A stretch of 64,000 nucleotides of DNA from Rubrivivax sp. (GTDB lineage: Bacteria; Pseudomonadota; Gammaproteobacteria; Burkholderiales; Burkholderiaceae_C). The stretch lies in the NCBI GenBank assembly GCA_022842595.1, contig JALHPF010000024.1, positions 1-64,000 on the forward strand. The letters are read 5' to 3'. The notes below the pieces were generated by a model. That model was given only the letters and a program-made list of their open reading frames with translations. It had not been told where the DNA came from and ran no database searches. A program made the translations under genes and the position numbers. Position 1 is the stretch's first letter, and every line of letters begins with the position of its first letter. This document shows, one piece after another, positions 34,798 to 43,260 of this stretch.

Positions 34798-36900
34798 TCA
34801 GGCCTTGGGCTCGCCCGCCGCCGCCTTGTCGGCAGCGGCCTTCTGCTGCAGGGCATCGGCCAGGGCGTCAAAGGCGTTGAACAGCTCGCCGAACTCGTCG
34901 CGCCGCTGTTCGCGGATGCGGTGGTCGAGCCGGCCCTTGGCCAGCTCGGCCATCGAATCGACGACCAGCCGGATGGGCTGGGCGAACCAGTTGGCGACGA
35001 AATACATCGCCACGGCCACCGCCAGCACCGTCACGAGTGCAAGCACGAGCATCAGGGTGATCGACAAGCGCGCCACTTGCGTGACGGGTTTTTCAAGCAC
35101 GCCCAGGGCCACCTGGCCGACCTGCTTGTCCTGGAAGAGCACCGGCGCTTCGAAACCCAGCACCGATTCGCCGCCGGCGGTGTAGCGGCTGACGGTGGTG
35201 CCGTCACCGCCACCGGGCGGGGCGGTGCTGGCCGGCCGGTAGGGCTGCCCGGCCAGCCCGGGTTCGCTGGACACGCGGATGGTGCCGGCCAGGTCGATGA
35301 CGGTGATGCGCTCGAAGTTGCGCGTCTTCATGATTTCCTGCACCGCCACCTCGACGGCTTCCCAGTCCTCGCCGAGCACCGAAGCGGCGTTTTGCGCGGC
35401 GATGAAGCGCGCCATCGAAGCACCGTAGTCGCTGACCTGGCCCATCATCGCCGTGTACTGCTTGTAGGTGATGAGGGCCGCGGTCGAGCCCATCACCACG
35501 GCCACGATCAGCGCCATCGTGGCAGCCCACTTCACGCGCAGCGGCACGATGCGCTGCTTGTCCTTTTCGCGCGCCTGCTCGTCCAGCTGCACCAGCACCT
35601 TCTTCAGCGCCTCGGCCAGCTCCTGGCCGGTCTGGTAGCGCTGGTCGGGCTTCTTCGCCAGGCAACGCTCGATCACGCGGCGCAGCGCGGCGGGTACCTC
35701 GGGGCGCTTGCTGGCCAGCGGCGGCGGCTCTTCCTTGACGATCTTGGCGGCGATGGCCACCAGGCTGTCGGCGCGGAACGGGCGTTCGCCGGCCAGCATC
35801 TGGTAGAGCACGATGCCGGCGGCGAAGAGGTCGCTGCGGCCGTCGATCTTCTCGCCCAGGGCCTGTTCGGGCGACATGTATTGCGGCGTGCCCAGCACCG
35901 CGCCCACCTGGGTGTGGGTGGACATGCCGTCGTCCATGTGGGCGATGCCGAAGTCGGTGACCTTGATGGTCTTTCCGTCCTTCAGGAACATGATGTTGCC
36001 GGGCTTGATGTCGCGGTGAACGATGCCGCGGGCATGGGCGTATTCCAGCGCGCGCGCCAGCTGCATGCCGATGAGCACGGCGTCGCGCACCGGCAGTACC
36101 GGCGTCTTTTCCAGGGTCTCCGACAGCGGCGCGCCGTCGAGCAGCTCCATGGCCATGTAGGGCCGGCCCTCGATCTCGCCGACGTCGTAGACGACGACGA
36201 TGTTCGGGTGCGACAGCCCGCCGGCGGCGCGCGCCTCGCGCAGGAAGCGGTCACGGCATTCGTCGTCTTCGGCGAGCGAGGCGTGCAGGAACTTGATGGC
36301 GACGTCGCGGCTGATCGACGGGTCGTGCGCACGGTAGACCGTGGCCATGCCGCCGCGGCCCAGGCGGCTTTGGATGAGGTAGCGGCCGACCTGGCGCACG
36401 GGGGCATCGGCACGGGAGGAGCCGGCGGGCAGGGTGGCGCTGGCGGCGGCTACCGCTGCTGCGGCGGCGGGCAGGTCGGTCATCGACGGGCTCAGCGTCG
36501 AGGGTGGGGCGGTGTGGCGTTCGGGTTCAGCCGCAGGCTGGGGGGTGGCTGGCCAGGGCTCGGGTCGCAGTCGCGCGGGCAGGATCTGCGTGGCGTCGGG
36601 ATGGTCGGCGGCAACGGGATCTGCAGGCGGCGCGGTGGGGGGCATGCGGAACATCGTCGGCACCACCACCGTCTCGTCGCCGGCCAGCAGCGGGTCGGGC
36701 GGCGGGGCGACTCGCGGGTCTTGCGCGAAGGGTGAGAGTTCGGCGGGTTCAGTGCGCAGCCATTCGCTGTCGGGGGACAGCTGGGTGGCGTCGGGGTCGT
36801 CTGTTGCGACTGGCGCAGACATATCCGTCTTCTTCGCCCTGACGGTAGATGGGTATCCGCCAGAGCCTGGACTCGGCGCGGGCGGTGGGGGTTGCGTCAT
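34798..36900 (-). CDS. Membrane Ser/Thr kinase, PpkA-like, with periplasmic segment and HAMP
   Basis: A 700-residue membrane kinase. A disordered N-terminus (1-170) carries repeated DATQ motifs (PDATQLSP, PDATQILP) and DETVVVPT. The kinase domain (~173-435) is complete: GRGGMATVYRA, VAIK Lys203, alpha-C Glu222, HRD Asp297, Asn302, TDFGIA Asp316 and GTPQYMSPEQ. Then come a helix (~459-478), a Cache-like periplasmic segment (~480-610), a helix (~613-635) and a HAMP domain to the C-terminus, with no output domain after it. It is the probable PpkA-type kinase acting on TagH and opposed by PppA. The usual PpkA VWA domain is absent. A 452-bp gap upstream separates it from the immunity gene. Confidence 0.9.
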   Translation of the reverse strand: MTQPPPPAPSPGSGGYPSTVRAKKTDMSAPVATDDPDATQLSPDSEWLRTEPAELSPFAQDPRVAPPPDPLLAGDETVVVPTMFRMPPTAPPADPVAADHPDATQILPARLRPEPWPATPQPAAEPERHTAPPSTLSPSMTDLPAAAAAVAAASATLPAGSSRADAPVRQVGRYLIQSRLGRGGMATVYRAHDPSISRDVAIKFLHASLAEDDECRDRFLREARAAGGLSHPNIVVVYDVGEIEGRPYMAMELLDGAPLSETLEKTPVLPVRDAVLIGMQLARALEYAHARGIVHRDIKPGNIMFLKDGKTIKVTDFGIAHMDDGMSTHTQVGAVLGTPQYMSPEQALGEKIDGRSDLFAAGIVLYQMLAGERPFRADSLVAIAAKIVKEEPPPLASKRPEVPAALRRVIERCLAKKPDQRYQTGQELAEALKKVLVQLDEQAREKDKQRIVPLRVKWAATMALIVAVVMGSTAALITYKQYTAMMGQVSDYGASMARFIAAQNAASVLGEDWEAVEVAVQEIMKTRNFERITVIDLAGTIRVSSEPGLAGQPYRPASTAPPGGGDGTTVSRYTAGGESVLGFEAPVLFQDKQVGQVALGVLEKPVTQVARLSITLMLVLALVTVLAVAVAMYFVANWFAQPIRLVVDSMAELAKGRLDHRIREQRRDEFGELFNAFDALADALQQKAAADKAAAGEPKA

Positions 36901-37352
36901 CGGTACTTGAAGGGCGTCGAGGGCACTGAATCATCGCCCGATTACTGCCATCGGTCCAATCCGGCCGTGCTGGGTGTGCCGTGACTGACGACGGCGAGTC
37001 CCGCTCATGCATGGGATATCGATGGATGTTCGGCGTGCTGCAAGATGCCAGCTGCGTCGCGTCCCACCTGCGAATCTCGGCCCCCAGACGATCCGCGTGC
37101 AGTCCTTGCCAGCTCGCCGGACCGCGTCCAGCGGCACGGTGGGCTGAGGTACATCGGTCCTGCGCTGAGGCAGCGAACACTTCATCGGTTGATCGTGCTG
37201 CTGCCAAGTCGATCGCTCGATCGCGGCCAGGTTCGTGCGGGCGCGGGCTGCACATGGTGCGAAGAGAGGTGGTGTCATGCAGGCGCTGCGACCGGTCGCC
37301 GTCGTGACAGCGCTCTGGGGAGTGACCCAGTCCCTGCTGAAGGCTGCATATA
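36901..37352. other. Non-coding gap between kinase and effector operon A
   Basis: A 452-bp stretch between two - strand genes. Open frames here have no family features and look accidental. Base composition appears slightly less GC-rich than the flanking kinase gene. The only signal on the - strand is TTGGAC followed, 18 bp on, by GATGAT, too weak to call a promoter for the kinase. It marks the border between the T6SS control genes and the effector operons. Confidence 0.6.
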
Positions 37353-38327
37353 TCAGGGCGAATTGTCCCATTTGCCGCAGGCCAGCGCGTCGAAGCGCTC
37401 AAGCCAACGTTGTCCGCTATCGGCGTTGGGCATCGGGGTGAAGATGCCGCTGTTCAGGCGCACGGGTTGAAGCGTGCGTGCCACGAGGGGCAGCAGACCG
37501 ATGTCGGGGCATTGCCAGTTCACGTCAGCCACCGGCGGGTACTTGGCGGCTCGGATCGAAAGCCCGCCACCGACGCGTTCGAGTGGGCAGCCTTCGAGCT
37601 GGATGCGCAGCGCTGGCTCGCCGCCCAGTTTCGAAACCAGCTGCTGACCCAGGAAGTTGATCCATTGCGCTGGCGGTGCCTTGCCGCGCATGTCCATGTA
37701 GGGCGCGCCGTAGATGGAGTCGAAACCCAGGTAGCGGGGCAGCAGTTTCTGTATCTCATCCACGGCCACCGCGGTAAACGCCGCCGAATGGAAGAAGGAC
37801 ATCCCGGCGTTGCCGCTGCAATAGGGAAAAAGCGCGGCGATGCGGATGAAGAATGCGACGAGCTCGGCAGCGTCCATCGTGTCGAGCATGGTCCAGGGCA
37901 GTTCGAAACGCAGCAGGCTGGTTTCGGTGTCGTCTTCGTCCAACTGCGTCGTGTTCACGCCAGCGAAGCTCACGGCGTAGTCGCCGGCCTGGCCATCGGG
38001 GGTGCCGGTCAGCTCGAAGCAGAAGTAGTCATCTTCAGGCGAGGGCTGGCCGGCCTGCAACTGACGCAATAGCCTCCCGGCCTCGGCGGAGTCGAAAGGG
38101 ACGAATGCGTCGGGCGAGTCTTCATCGGGCGGCGGTTCGTAGATGGCCTGGATTGCCCCGGGCGGCACGAATGCCAGATAGGCCTTGAGCGCCTCGGCCG
38201 CGGCCGCCATGACGGCCCCCAGCTTCTCGACAGAATAAAGAGTGAGGGCAATCCCTGGGCGCACGATGACCCGTTCATAGCCATCGTCTTGCCAGTGGCG
38301 TGTCAGGATTTCAAGCTTGTCGGGCAC
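37353..38327 (-). CDS. T6SS immunity protein, DUF3396/TsiV type
   Basis: A 324-residue protein resembling DUF3396, a family annotated as type VI immunity. Marks are RPGIALTLYSVEKLGAVM, ALFPYCSGNAGMSFFHSAAF and GFDSIYGAPYMDMRGKAPP with QWINFLGQQLVSKLGGE following. It has no signal peptide, so it would act in the cytoplasm, fitting a nuclease effector. The start is GTG at 38327. It lies 32 bp after the DUF4150 effector gene and is the last gene of operon A, the usual place for a cognate immunity gene. Confidence 0.75.
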   Translation of the reverse strand: MPDKLEILTRHWQDDGYERVIVRPGIALTLYSVEKLGAVMAAAAEALKAYLAFVPPGAIQAIYEPPPDEDSPDAFVPFDSAEAGRLLRQLQAGQPSPEDDYFCFELTGTPDGQAGDYAVSFAGVNTTQLDEDDTETSLLRFELPWTMLDTMDAAELVAFFIRIAALFPYCSGNAGMSFFHSAAFTAVAVDEIQKLLPRYLGFDSIYGAPYMDMRGKAPPAQWINFLGQQLVSKLGGEPALRIQLEGCPLERVGGGLSIRAAKYPPVADVNWQCPDIGLLPLVARTLQPVRLNSGIFTPMPNADSGQRWLERFDALACGKWDNSP

Positions 38328-38359
38328 CGCGTGGCTCTTCAGTTGAACGGCATTTCAGC

Positions 38360-39304
38360 TTACTTGCCGCAGGCGCGACTGCTGATGCACCGGGGTTTCT
38401 CGGTAACAGGGGGCTTTACTTTCGAGCCAATCTTGGCGTACTTGTCGTGCTGACATCGACCTTTGGGTAAGTAGAACGAGGCATCGGCCTCGCCCAAGCC
38501 GCTGGCTCGTTTCACGCGGCCGCTCTTCTTGTCGAAATAGGGCGTTCCTTCGGGGCAGATGAACTTGAAGTCGAAGAAGCGGGTGGCGTTGCCGTTCGCG
38601 TCCACCGCACAGGCATCTGGGAAGCCGCTGCCTTTGGGTGGGGCGGGCCTGTAGCTGCTGCGCGCGGCCGCGGGCTTGCCGTTCTTCAGATAGCCGCGCT
38701 CGCCACCGACGCCGGGCGGTTTTTGCTTCTGGATGGCCGCTTCGCAACACGCGTGCTTGGCATTGCCGACATCCTGGCATTCGCCGGGCGCCGCGATGGG
38801 CCCCGGGTTGCGGTGGCAGTCGCACATGATGTCTTGCAGGATCTTCTCTTCAGGCGAAGCATCCTTGTCATACTGGTCCAAGCCCAACATCGTGGCGCCC
38901 GTGTTCGGTGGGCTGCCGCCGGGACCGCAGTTGTTCAGCATCGGCTCGCCGAGAAGATGAACGGACTTGCCCTCGATCTTGACGGTCATCGACCCCGGTG
39001 TGATGAACTTTGCGGGGCCGTGGGTGTTTGCAGAAATGAGGCCGCCGCCAGTGCCCTTGCTGGCCATGTCGCCGATGCTCTCGAAAGTGGCGCCGCGAAT
39101 GGCCACGGTGTTGCCATCGATCAGGACGGTGGAGGAGTAGCCGCTGGGCGAACTGCCCGACTTGGCGATGTTGGGCAAAGGCGCTGGCACGAAGGGCGCC
39201 GGCGGACCGGGCATCTTGCAGACATTGGGCAGCGTCGCCTTGGCGATGCCCATGCTGCCCTTGGTCACAGGGGTTTTTGGCGGATGGATGCCTACGGTGC
39301 CCAT
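38360..39304 (-). CDS. PAAR-like (DUF4150) effector with Cys-rich nuclease-like C-terminus
   Basis: A 314-residue protein. Residues ~1-140 are a DUF4150/PAAR-like spike domain (HPPKTPVTKGSMGIAKATLP; GLISANTHGPAKFITPGS; SVHLLGEPMLNNC). Residues ~150-314 are a different, Cys-rich domain (about ten Cys) with PD at 229-230 and DFK at 245-247 (FPDACAVD, RFFDFKF), spaced as in PD-(D/E)xK nucleases. The ATG at 39304 was chosen from the family N-terminus (MGTVGIHPPK); the longer frame is antisense noise. The spike would ride on VgrG and the C-terminus would be the toxin, neutralised by the next gene. Nuclease activity is inferred from a short motif only. The Cys residues could form disulphides or bind metal. 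Confidence 0.8.
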   Translation of the reverse strand: MGTVGIHPPKTPVTKGSMGIAKATLPNVCKMPGPPAPFVPAPLPNIAKSGSSPSGYSSTVLIDGNTVAIRGATFESIGDMASKGTGGGLISANTHGPAKFITPGSMTVKIEGKSVHLLGEPMLNNCGPGGSPPNTGATMLGLDQYDKDASPEEKILQDIMCDCHRNPGPIAAPGECQDVGNAKHACCEAAIQKQKPPGVGGERGYLKNGKPAAARSSYRPAPPKGSGFPDACAVDANGNATRFFDFKFICPEGTPYFDKKSGRVKRASGLGEADASFYLPKGRCQHDKYAKIGSKVKPPVTEKPRCISSRACGK

Positions 39305-39317
39305 GATGGTGGTCGTC

Positions 39318-40382
39318 CTAGATTGCGCAGTCTTGCGGTGTATCGAGAATGGCCGCGGCGCGCAGGCCGTTCTCCGAGCCGGCCCAGAGCATCGTTCGCG
39401 GGCCGGTAGCGTAGCCGCGGGCAGCGGCTTCGCAGGCCAGCATCGCGAACAGCGGGCCGCTGGCCGCACCCATGTCGCCCCAGCCGTCAGCCGGCGCGAC
39501 GTAGGCCGTGGGGTCGTCGAAGTATTCGCCGGCACGCAGGCACACGAAGCCCCATTCCTCGCCGCGATAGCGTTCGCCGTTGATGTCGCAAATGACTGCA
39601 TTGATGCTTTCGGCCGGCCTGTCGAGCCAGCCGGCGGCTGTCCGGACTGTTTCCGTCAAGCCCTCGCCGAGGCAGATGTCATCGCTCTTGATCAGCTTGG
39701 TTTCGCGCCCCAGCGCCACGGTGCGCAGGGTTGCCATGGGCACGAAGCCATGCCGCACCAGTGCCGCATCGCCCATCAGCAGGCAAAAGCCCGCGCCTTC
39801 AGACGGCACGAATGCCGAGCGCGACTCGGCGCCGACGATCTGGCGGTGGCTGTCCAGCCAATCCAGGGTGTCGGGGTGCAGATAGCTGTCGACACCACCG
39901 ACCATGCAGATCTCGCTGGCGCCGCTGCGTACTCGCTTGGCGGCCACGGCCAGCAGCGCGATCCCGGCCGCATGGCCCTGCGTAGAGAGTGACAGTTCGG
40001 TGATGTCGATCGGCAGGCTGCGCAGCGTCAGCAGGTCTCTGCGCAGGGCCTGGGCGTCGTTCTCACCGAAACCCGGACGGAACTCCGGAAGGCCGAGCAA
40101 CAACGACACAGAGGGCTTGGAGATGAAGTCCGCCTGGCTCAGCCGCTCGCAGGCCTCGCGCAAGGCAGTCTCGGCCAGCCTCAGCAGGCGCGCGTTGCCC
40201 ACCAGGCCTGGGTCGAGACTGGCATCGCAGGCCAGGGACATCGGCTCGCCGGCACGATCGATCAAGAAGGGATGCTGGATCGCGGCGGTGATGCCTGCCC
40301 GGTAGGCAGCAGCGCTGGGCGCAGCCTGGAGCCCCAGCGGCGTTCTCGCGCCCGTGGCGACGATGTGCACACCCCCGGTCAT
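39318..40382 (-). CDS. Ketosynthase-like (thiolase-fold) protein A
   Basis: A 354-residue protein of the beta-ketoacyl synthase fold (MTGGVHIVATGARTPLG at the start, SAFVPSEGAGFCLLMGD, GWGDMGAASGPLFAML near the end). At the position where ketosynthases have the nucleophilic Cys (STAC-type motif) it reads LSTQGHAAG, with no Cys, and the downstream GH motif reads GD. Condensation activity is therefore unlikely. It overlaps the DUF2169 gene by 4 bp and precedes the DUF4150 effector by 13 bp. A similar gene is in operon B (48096-49142). In other T6SS loci thiolase-like proteins accompany DUF2169 and DUF4150, so a role as effector-loading chaperone is inferred. Confidence 0.8.
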   Translation of the reverse strand: MTGGVHIVATGARTPLGLQAAPSAAAYRAGITAAIQHPFLIDRAGEPMSLACDASLDPGLVGNARLLRLAETALREACERLSQADFISKPSVSLLLGLPEFRPGFGENDAQALRRDLLTLRSLPIDITELSLSTQGHAAGIALLAVAAKRVRSGASEICMVGGVDSYLHPDTLDWLDSHRQIVGAESRSAFVPSEGAGFCLLMGDAALVRHGFVPMATLRTVALGRETKLIKSDDICLGEGLTETVRTAAGWLDRPAESINAVICDINGERYRGEEWGFVCLRAGEYFDDPTAYVAPADGWGDMGAASGPLFAMLACEAAARGYATGPRTMLWAGSENGLRAAAILDTPQDCAI

Positions 40383-41386
40383 GAGATGACCTGTTTCTCG
40401 CGGACGATGGTCTCTTCGAGGTAGTCGCCATCGTTGCGGCAGGGCAGGCAGGTCGTCCAGACCATGAGGACGCGAGGATGGTCGGGCTCGAAAATCACCG
40501 ATGACAGGCGGCCACGATGCTCCAGGAGCCGTTTGTGGATGCGTGTTGTGAACGTCAACTGAACGCGGGGGAGCGTGAAGCGCAGTTTGCCGCCCACGCT
40601 GAGATTGGTGAGCTCGATCGGCTCACCACCCCACAGCGGGTTGGCCGGGCGCTGGTCGGCTGGCGCGCACATTAGGCACAGCGGGTCCCAGTCTGCGGGC
40701 AGCAGCGGCAGGCGCTTGGCTCGCCAAGCGTCGTTGTAGGTGCCCGCCAGTTCGCGGCGTGGCGACCAGTGGCCGTCGATGGGTCCGAAGCCTGCTGGTC
40801 CGTCCATTTCCAGATTGCCGCTCGGGTACTCGAAGTTGGGCAACGCCTGGCCATCGCGCCGGGTGGCTGGCGCGAAGAGACCGCATCCCACCGGGTTTCT
40901 CGGGTCCAGACGGTGTTGCCGCAGATCCGGGGCGCTGTGCTCGTAGCCGCCGTAAGCGCGTTCATAGGTGATGGGAACGCGGGTCACCGGCTGCGCCGAC
41001 GACGGTCCGCCGCCGAGGGGGCCATCTGACCAAGTGCGGTCGCCACGAACCCTCAGGGCCTTGCTGATCGGGCCGACCCGCATGCACACGGCGAAGTCGG
41101 TACTAGGCTGCCCGCCCGGCGCGTAGGCTGAGCCATTGAGCAGGATGTCTGTCGTCGGCTTCGGCGCGACCAGATCAGCGTCGTAGCGCAGGCTCGACAT
41201 GCCGGGCTCACCGTTGTATTCGGGGGCAATGAGTGGCTCCAACTGCTCTTCGGCCAGGTAGACCTGGCCATCCGGGGTGATGTTGTAGGTGGCCTTGACC
41301 GACACGATCCACAGATGAACGCCATTCGGGTCCCGGCTCCAGGTCTTTCCGGCCTTGTAGGGTGTTCGGTTGTTGATGGCCCACAT
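40379..41386 (-). CDS. DUF2169 protein A (probable T6SS adaptor)
   Basis: A 335-residue DUF2169 protein: NRTPYKAGKTWSRDPNGVHL near the start, TDILLNGSAYAPGGQPST, TYERAYGGYEHSAPD and FGPIDGHWSPRRELAGTYND. Members lie beside DUF4150 proteins; in Agrobacterium one is reported, as I recall, to be needed for loading a PAAR-like effector onto VgrG. No signal peptide. It follows the methyltransferase by 5 bp and overlaps the ketosynthase-like gene. The second copy is at 49135-50151. Confidence 0.85.
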   Translation of the reverse strand: MWAINNRTPYKAGKTWSRDPNGVHLWIVSVKATYNITPDGQVYLAEEQLEPLIAPEYNGEPGMSSLRYDADLVAPKPTTDILLNGSAYAPGGQPSTDFAVCMRVGPISKALRVRGDRTWSDGPLGGGPSSAQPVTRVPITYERAYGGYEHSAPDLRQHRLDPRNPVGCGLFAPATRRDGQALPNFEYPSGNLEMDGPAGFGPIDGHWSPRRELAGTYNDAWRAKRLPLLPADWDPLCLMCAPADQRPANPLWGGEPIELTNLSVGGKLRFTLPRVQLTFTTRIHKRLLEHRGRLSSVIFEPDHPRVLMVWTTCLPCRNDGDYLEETIVREKQVIS

Positions 41387-41391
41387 GGTGT

Positions 41392-42681
41392 TCAGGCAGC
41401 GGCGGCAACGCGCGTGTGATACGGGGTGGTGGCGTAGCCGGCGATGCCCGCCTCCATGAGCGCAAGGGCCTGCCCGTCAGCCCCAGGATCCGAGGGTTCG
41501 GCCAGACGCAACTCGACGAGGCCGTTGCGGTGCAGCAGCAGCAGGTCTTCCATGACGCCCGACAGGTCACTAAAGAGGTCGATCAAGAGCAGGCTCCGCG
41601 GCCACAAGGGGTGCAGGCGCGAGAGTGCCGACCGGATGGCGGACGCGCGCGTCTCCACCTGGTAGCCGCTGGATGGGTGCTCGAACCACACATCGGTCGT
41701 GTTCTCGTGCTCGACGGGAGTGAGACAGGACGCCAGTCGCCAGCTGCGAATGGTGTCGACGCCCAGAGGCCGGCGCTCACTGGTGGCGAGGGCGAGAATG
41801 GGTGAATGCAGCTGCCGGTAGCACAGCAGGTCGACCGTGTTCTCGACCCCGCGCCCGACCCATTTCGATTCCCTCAGCTGCGGTGCCAGATCGACCGGCA
41901 GCCGACCCGAGCGGTAGCTGAAGTCGGCATCTGCGACGAAATCAAAACCGTGCGATTTCAGCAGGTTCAGGAAATCGCCTCGCCAGTATGGCTGGTTGAC
42001 TTCGCTCAAGAACTCATGCGCCACGTATGAAGGGTCGTGCTCGCAAACGAAGCTGAATTCGTTGGCAATCAAGCGGGAGTAGGGCGAGTCTGCGGCCGCT
42101 GCGGAGGTCTCCAACGCGGCGGCGATCTCACTGGCAACCTGCTGCGCCTGGCGGGCCCGCTGGGCAAGTGATCCGGCATTCGCGGTTTGCCCCAACAAAA
42201 AATCACGCACCAAGCCGCGGATCGACCAGCCGGGGTAGGTGTTGTAGTTAAGGTAGAGCAGACCGTCTGGGAGCAGCTTCCGACTGCACAGACGCAGCAA
42301 CGCATCACGCGCGCTATCGGGTACCCAGGAGAAGACGCCATGCGCGATGATGTAGTCGAACTCGCCCTCGACTACCGATTCGGCAGAGCAGAAATCTGCG
42401 TGAACGAAGCTGATATTGGGCAGCTCGAGCAAGACCCTGCGCTCGTTGGCCAGCGCGATCTGGCTGCCCGCGCCATCGAGTCCGACAAAACTCGCGGCCC
42501 GGCGATAGTGGGCAAGCGGTAGCAGGTTTGCGCCGTCTCCGCAGCCCAGTTCGAGCACGCGGTAGCCATGGCTGCGCGGCCTTGGCCCGTCGTGCAGCAT
42601 CGAGGCCAGCGCCAGCCGCTCCGGTGCCGTCCATTCGATGGGCAAGCACCGGTAGGCCAGCTCGTCGTAAGGGTTGCTCAT
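41392..42681 (-). CDS. SAM methyltransferase with C-terminal regulatory domain
   Basis: A 429-residue class I methyltransferase. Residues ~40-160 hold the SAM-binding motif RVLELGCGDGANLLPLA and FDYIIAHGVFSWVPD. The middle carries LPDGLLYLNYNTYPGWSIRG, and the C-terminal part (~220-420) resembles the methyltransferase regulatory domain family. It sits between DUF6484 and DUF2169 in operon A and has no counterpart in operon B. It might modify a T6SS component or the effector; the substrate cannot be inferred. Base composition seems lower in GC than the flanking vgrG. Confidence 0.82.
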   Translation of the reverse strand: MSNPYDELAYRCLPIEWTAPERLALASMLHDGPRPRSHGYRVLELGCGDGANLLPLAHYRRAASFVGLDGAGSQIALANERRVLLELPNISFVHADFCSAESVVEGEFDYIIAHGVFSWVPDSARDALLRLCSRKLLPDGLLYLNYNTYPGWSIRGLVRDFLLGQTANAGSLAQRARQAQQVASEIAAALETSAAAADSPYSRLIANEFSFVCEHDPSYVAHEFLSEVNQPYWRGDFLNLLKSHGFDFVADADFSYRSGRLPVDLAPQLRESKWVGRGVENTVDLLCYRQLHSPILALATSERRPLGVDTIRSWRLASCLTPVEHENTTDVWFEHPSSGYQVETRASAIRSALSRLHPLWPRSLLLIDLFSDLSGVMEDLLLLHRNGLVELRLAEPSDPGADGQALALMEAGIAGYATTPYHTRVAAAA

Positions 42682-42701
42682 CGGCTCCGGCTTCGCGCGG
42701 A

Positions 42702-43250
42702 CTAGTTGATCTGTACCGAGCCGCCCTTGACGCGGTTCACACCGGTGGACCGGCTCAGCACGTAACTGCCTTCGATCAGCACCTTGCCGGCCTTCGTCAG
42801 CGTGATGCTGGCCTTGCCGCAGCGCAGCACCATCTGTTCCTTGGCGCTGACGATGAGGCGCTGGCCATCGGCGTCAACGTCCACCTGGGCCGGCGCTTCG
42901 GCCAGCGGCCAGCCCACGGCCTGGCGCACCACGCCCATCACGATCGGCCGTGCCGGGTCACCGCCTTCGAACATCAGCACCACGGGCTGGCCGATGTGCG
43001 GGCCGTGCAGGTCAACCGCGCTACGCGCACGCAGCGCCGCGGGATGGCCCTCATATCGCACCAGCGGCGTGGTGCCGCCATCGGTCAGGGCCAGCAGCTC
43101 ACCCACCAGCACGCCATGAATCGGCGCAGCGGGTGCTGCGACGTCAGTGGCTGCTGCACCCGAGACCGGGCCCTGCAGCAGCGGAGACAGGAGATCCGTC
43201 GATTCCTGCGGCGGTGCCGTCAGCTCGGCAGGCAGATCATGGGGATTCAT
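42702..43250 (-). CDS. DUF6484 protein A
   Basis: A 182-residue protein matching DUF6484 in pattern: an N-terminal Ala/Pro-rich part, then VLVGELLALTDGGTTPLVRY, VDLHGPHIGQPVVLMFEGGD and a C-terminal beta-rich repeat (KASITLTKAGKVLIEGSYVL). The end resembles the strand repeats at the VgrG tip, so it may cap or extend the spike. It starts 10 bp after vgrG1. The relative in operon B is 50166-50636. Confidence 0.75.
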   Translation of the reverse strand: MNPHDLPAELTAPPQESTDLLSPLLQGPVSGAAATDVAAPAAPIHGVLVGELLALTDGGTTPLVRYEGHPAALRARSAVDLHGPHIGQPVVLMFEGGDPARPIVMGVVRQAVGWPLAEAPAQVDVDADGQRLIVSAKEQMVLRCGKASITLTKAGKVLIEGSYVLSRSTGVNRVKGGSVQIN

Positions 43251-43260
43251 CGCCAGCGCC

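Noticed and set aside
34378..36735. Long + strand open frame opposite the kinase and deacetylase genes
   Set aside because: Shadow frame with His/Arg/Gly-rich composition; the - strand genes are clearly real.
36749..37402. - strand open frame in the gap upstream of the kinase
   Set aside because: It overlaps real genes on both sides, has no motif or ribosome binding site, and reads as random composition.
38360..39601. Longer N-terminus for the DUF4150 effector
   Set aside because: The extra 99 residues are antisense or out of frame to the ketosynthase-like gene; the family start is at 39304.
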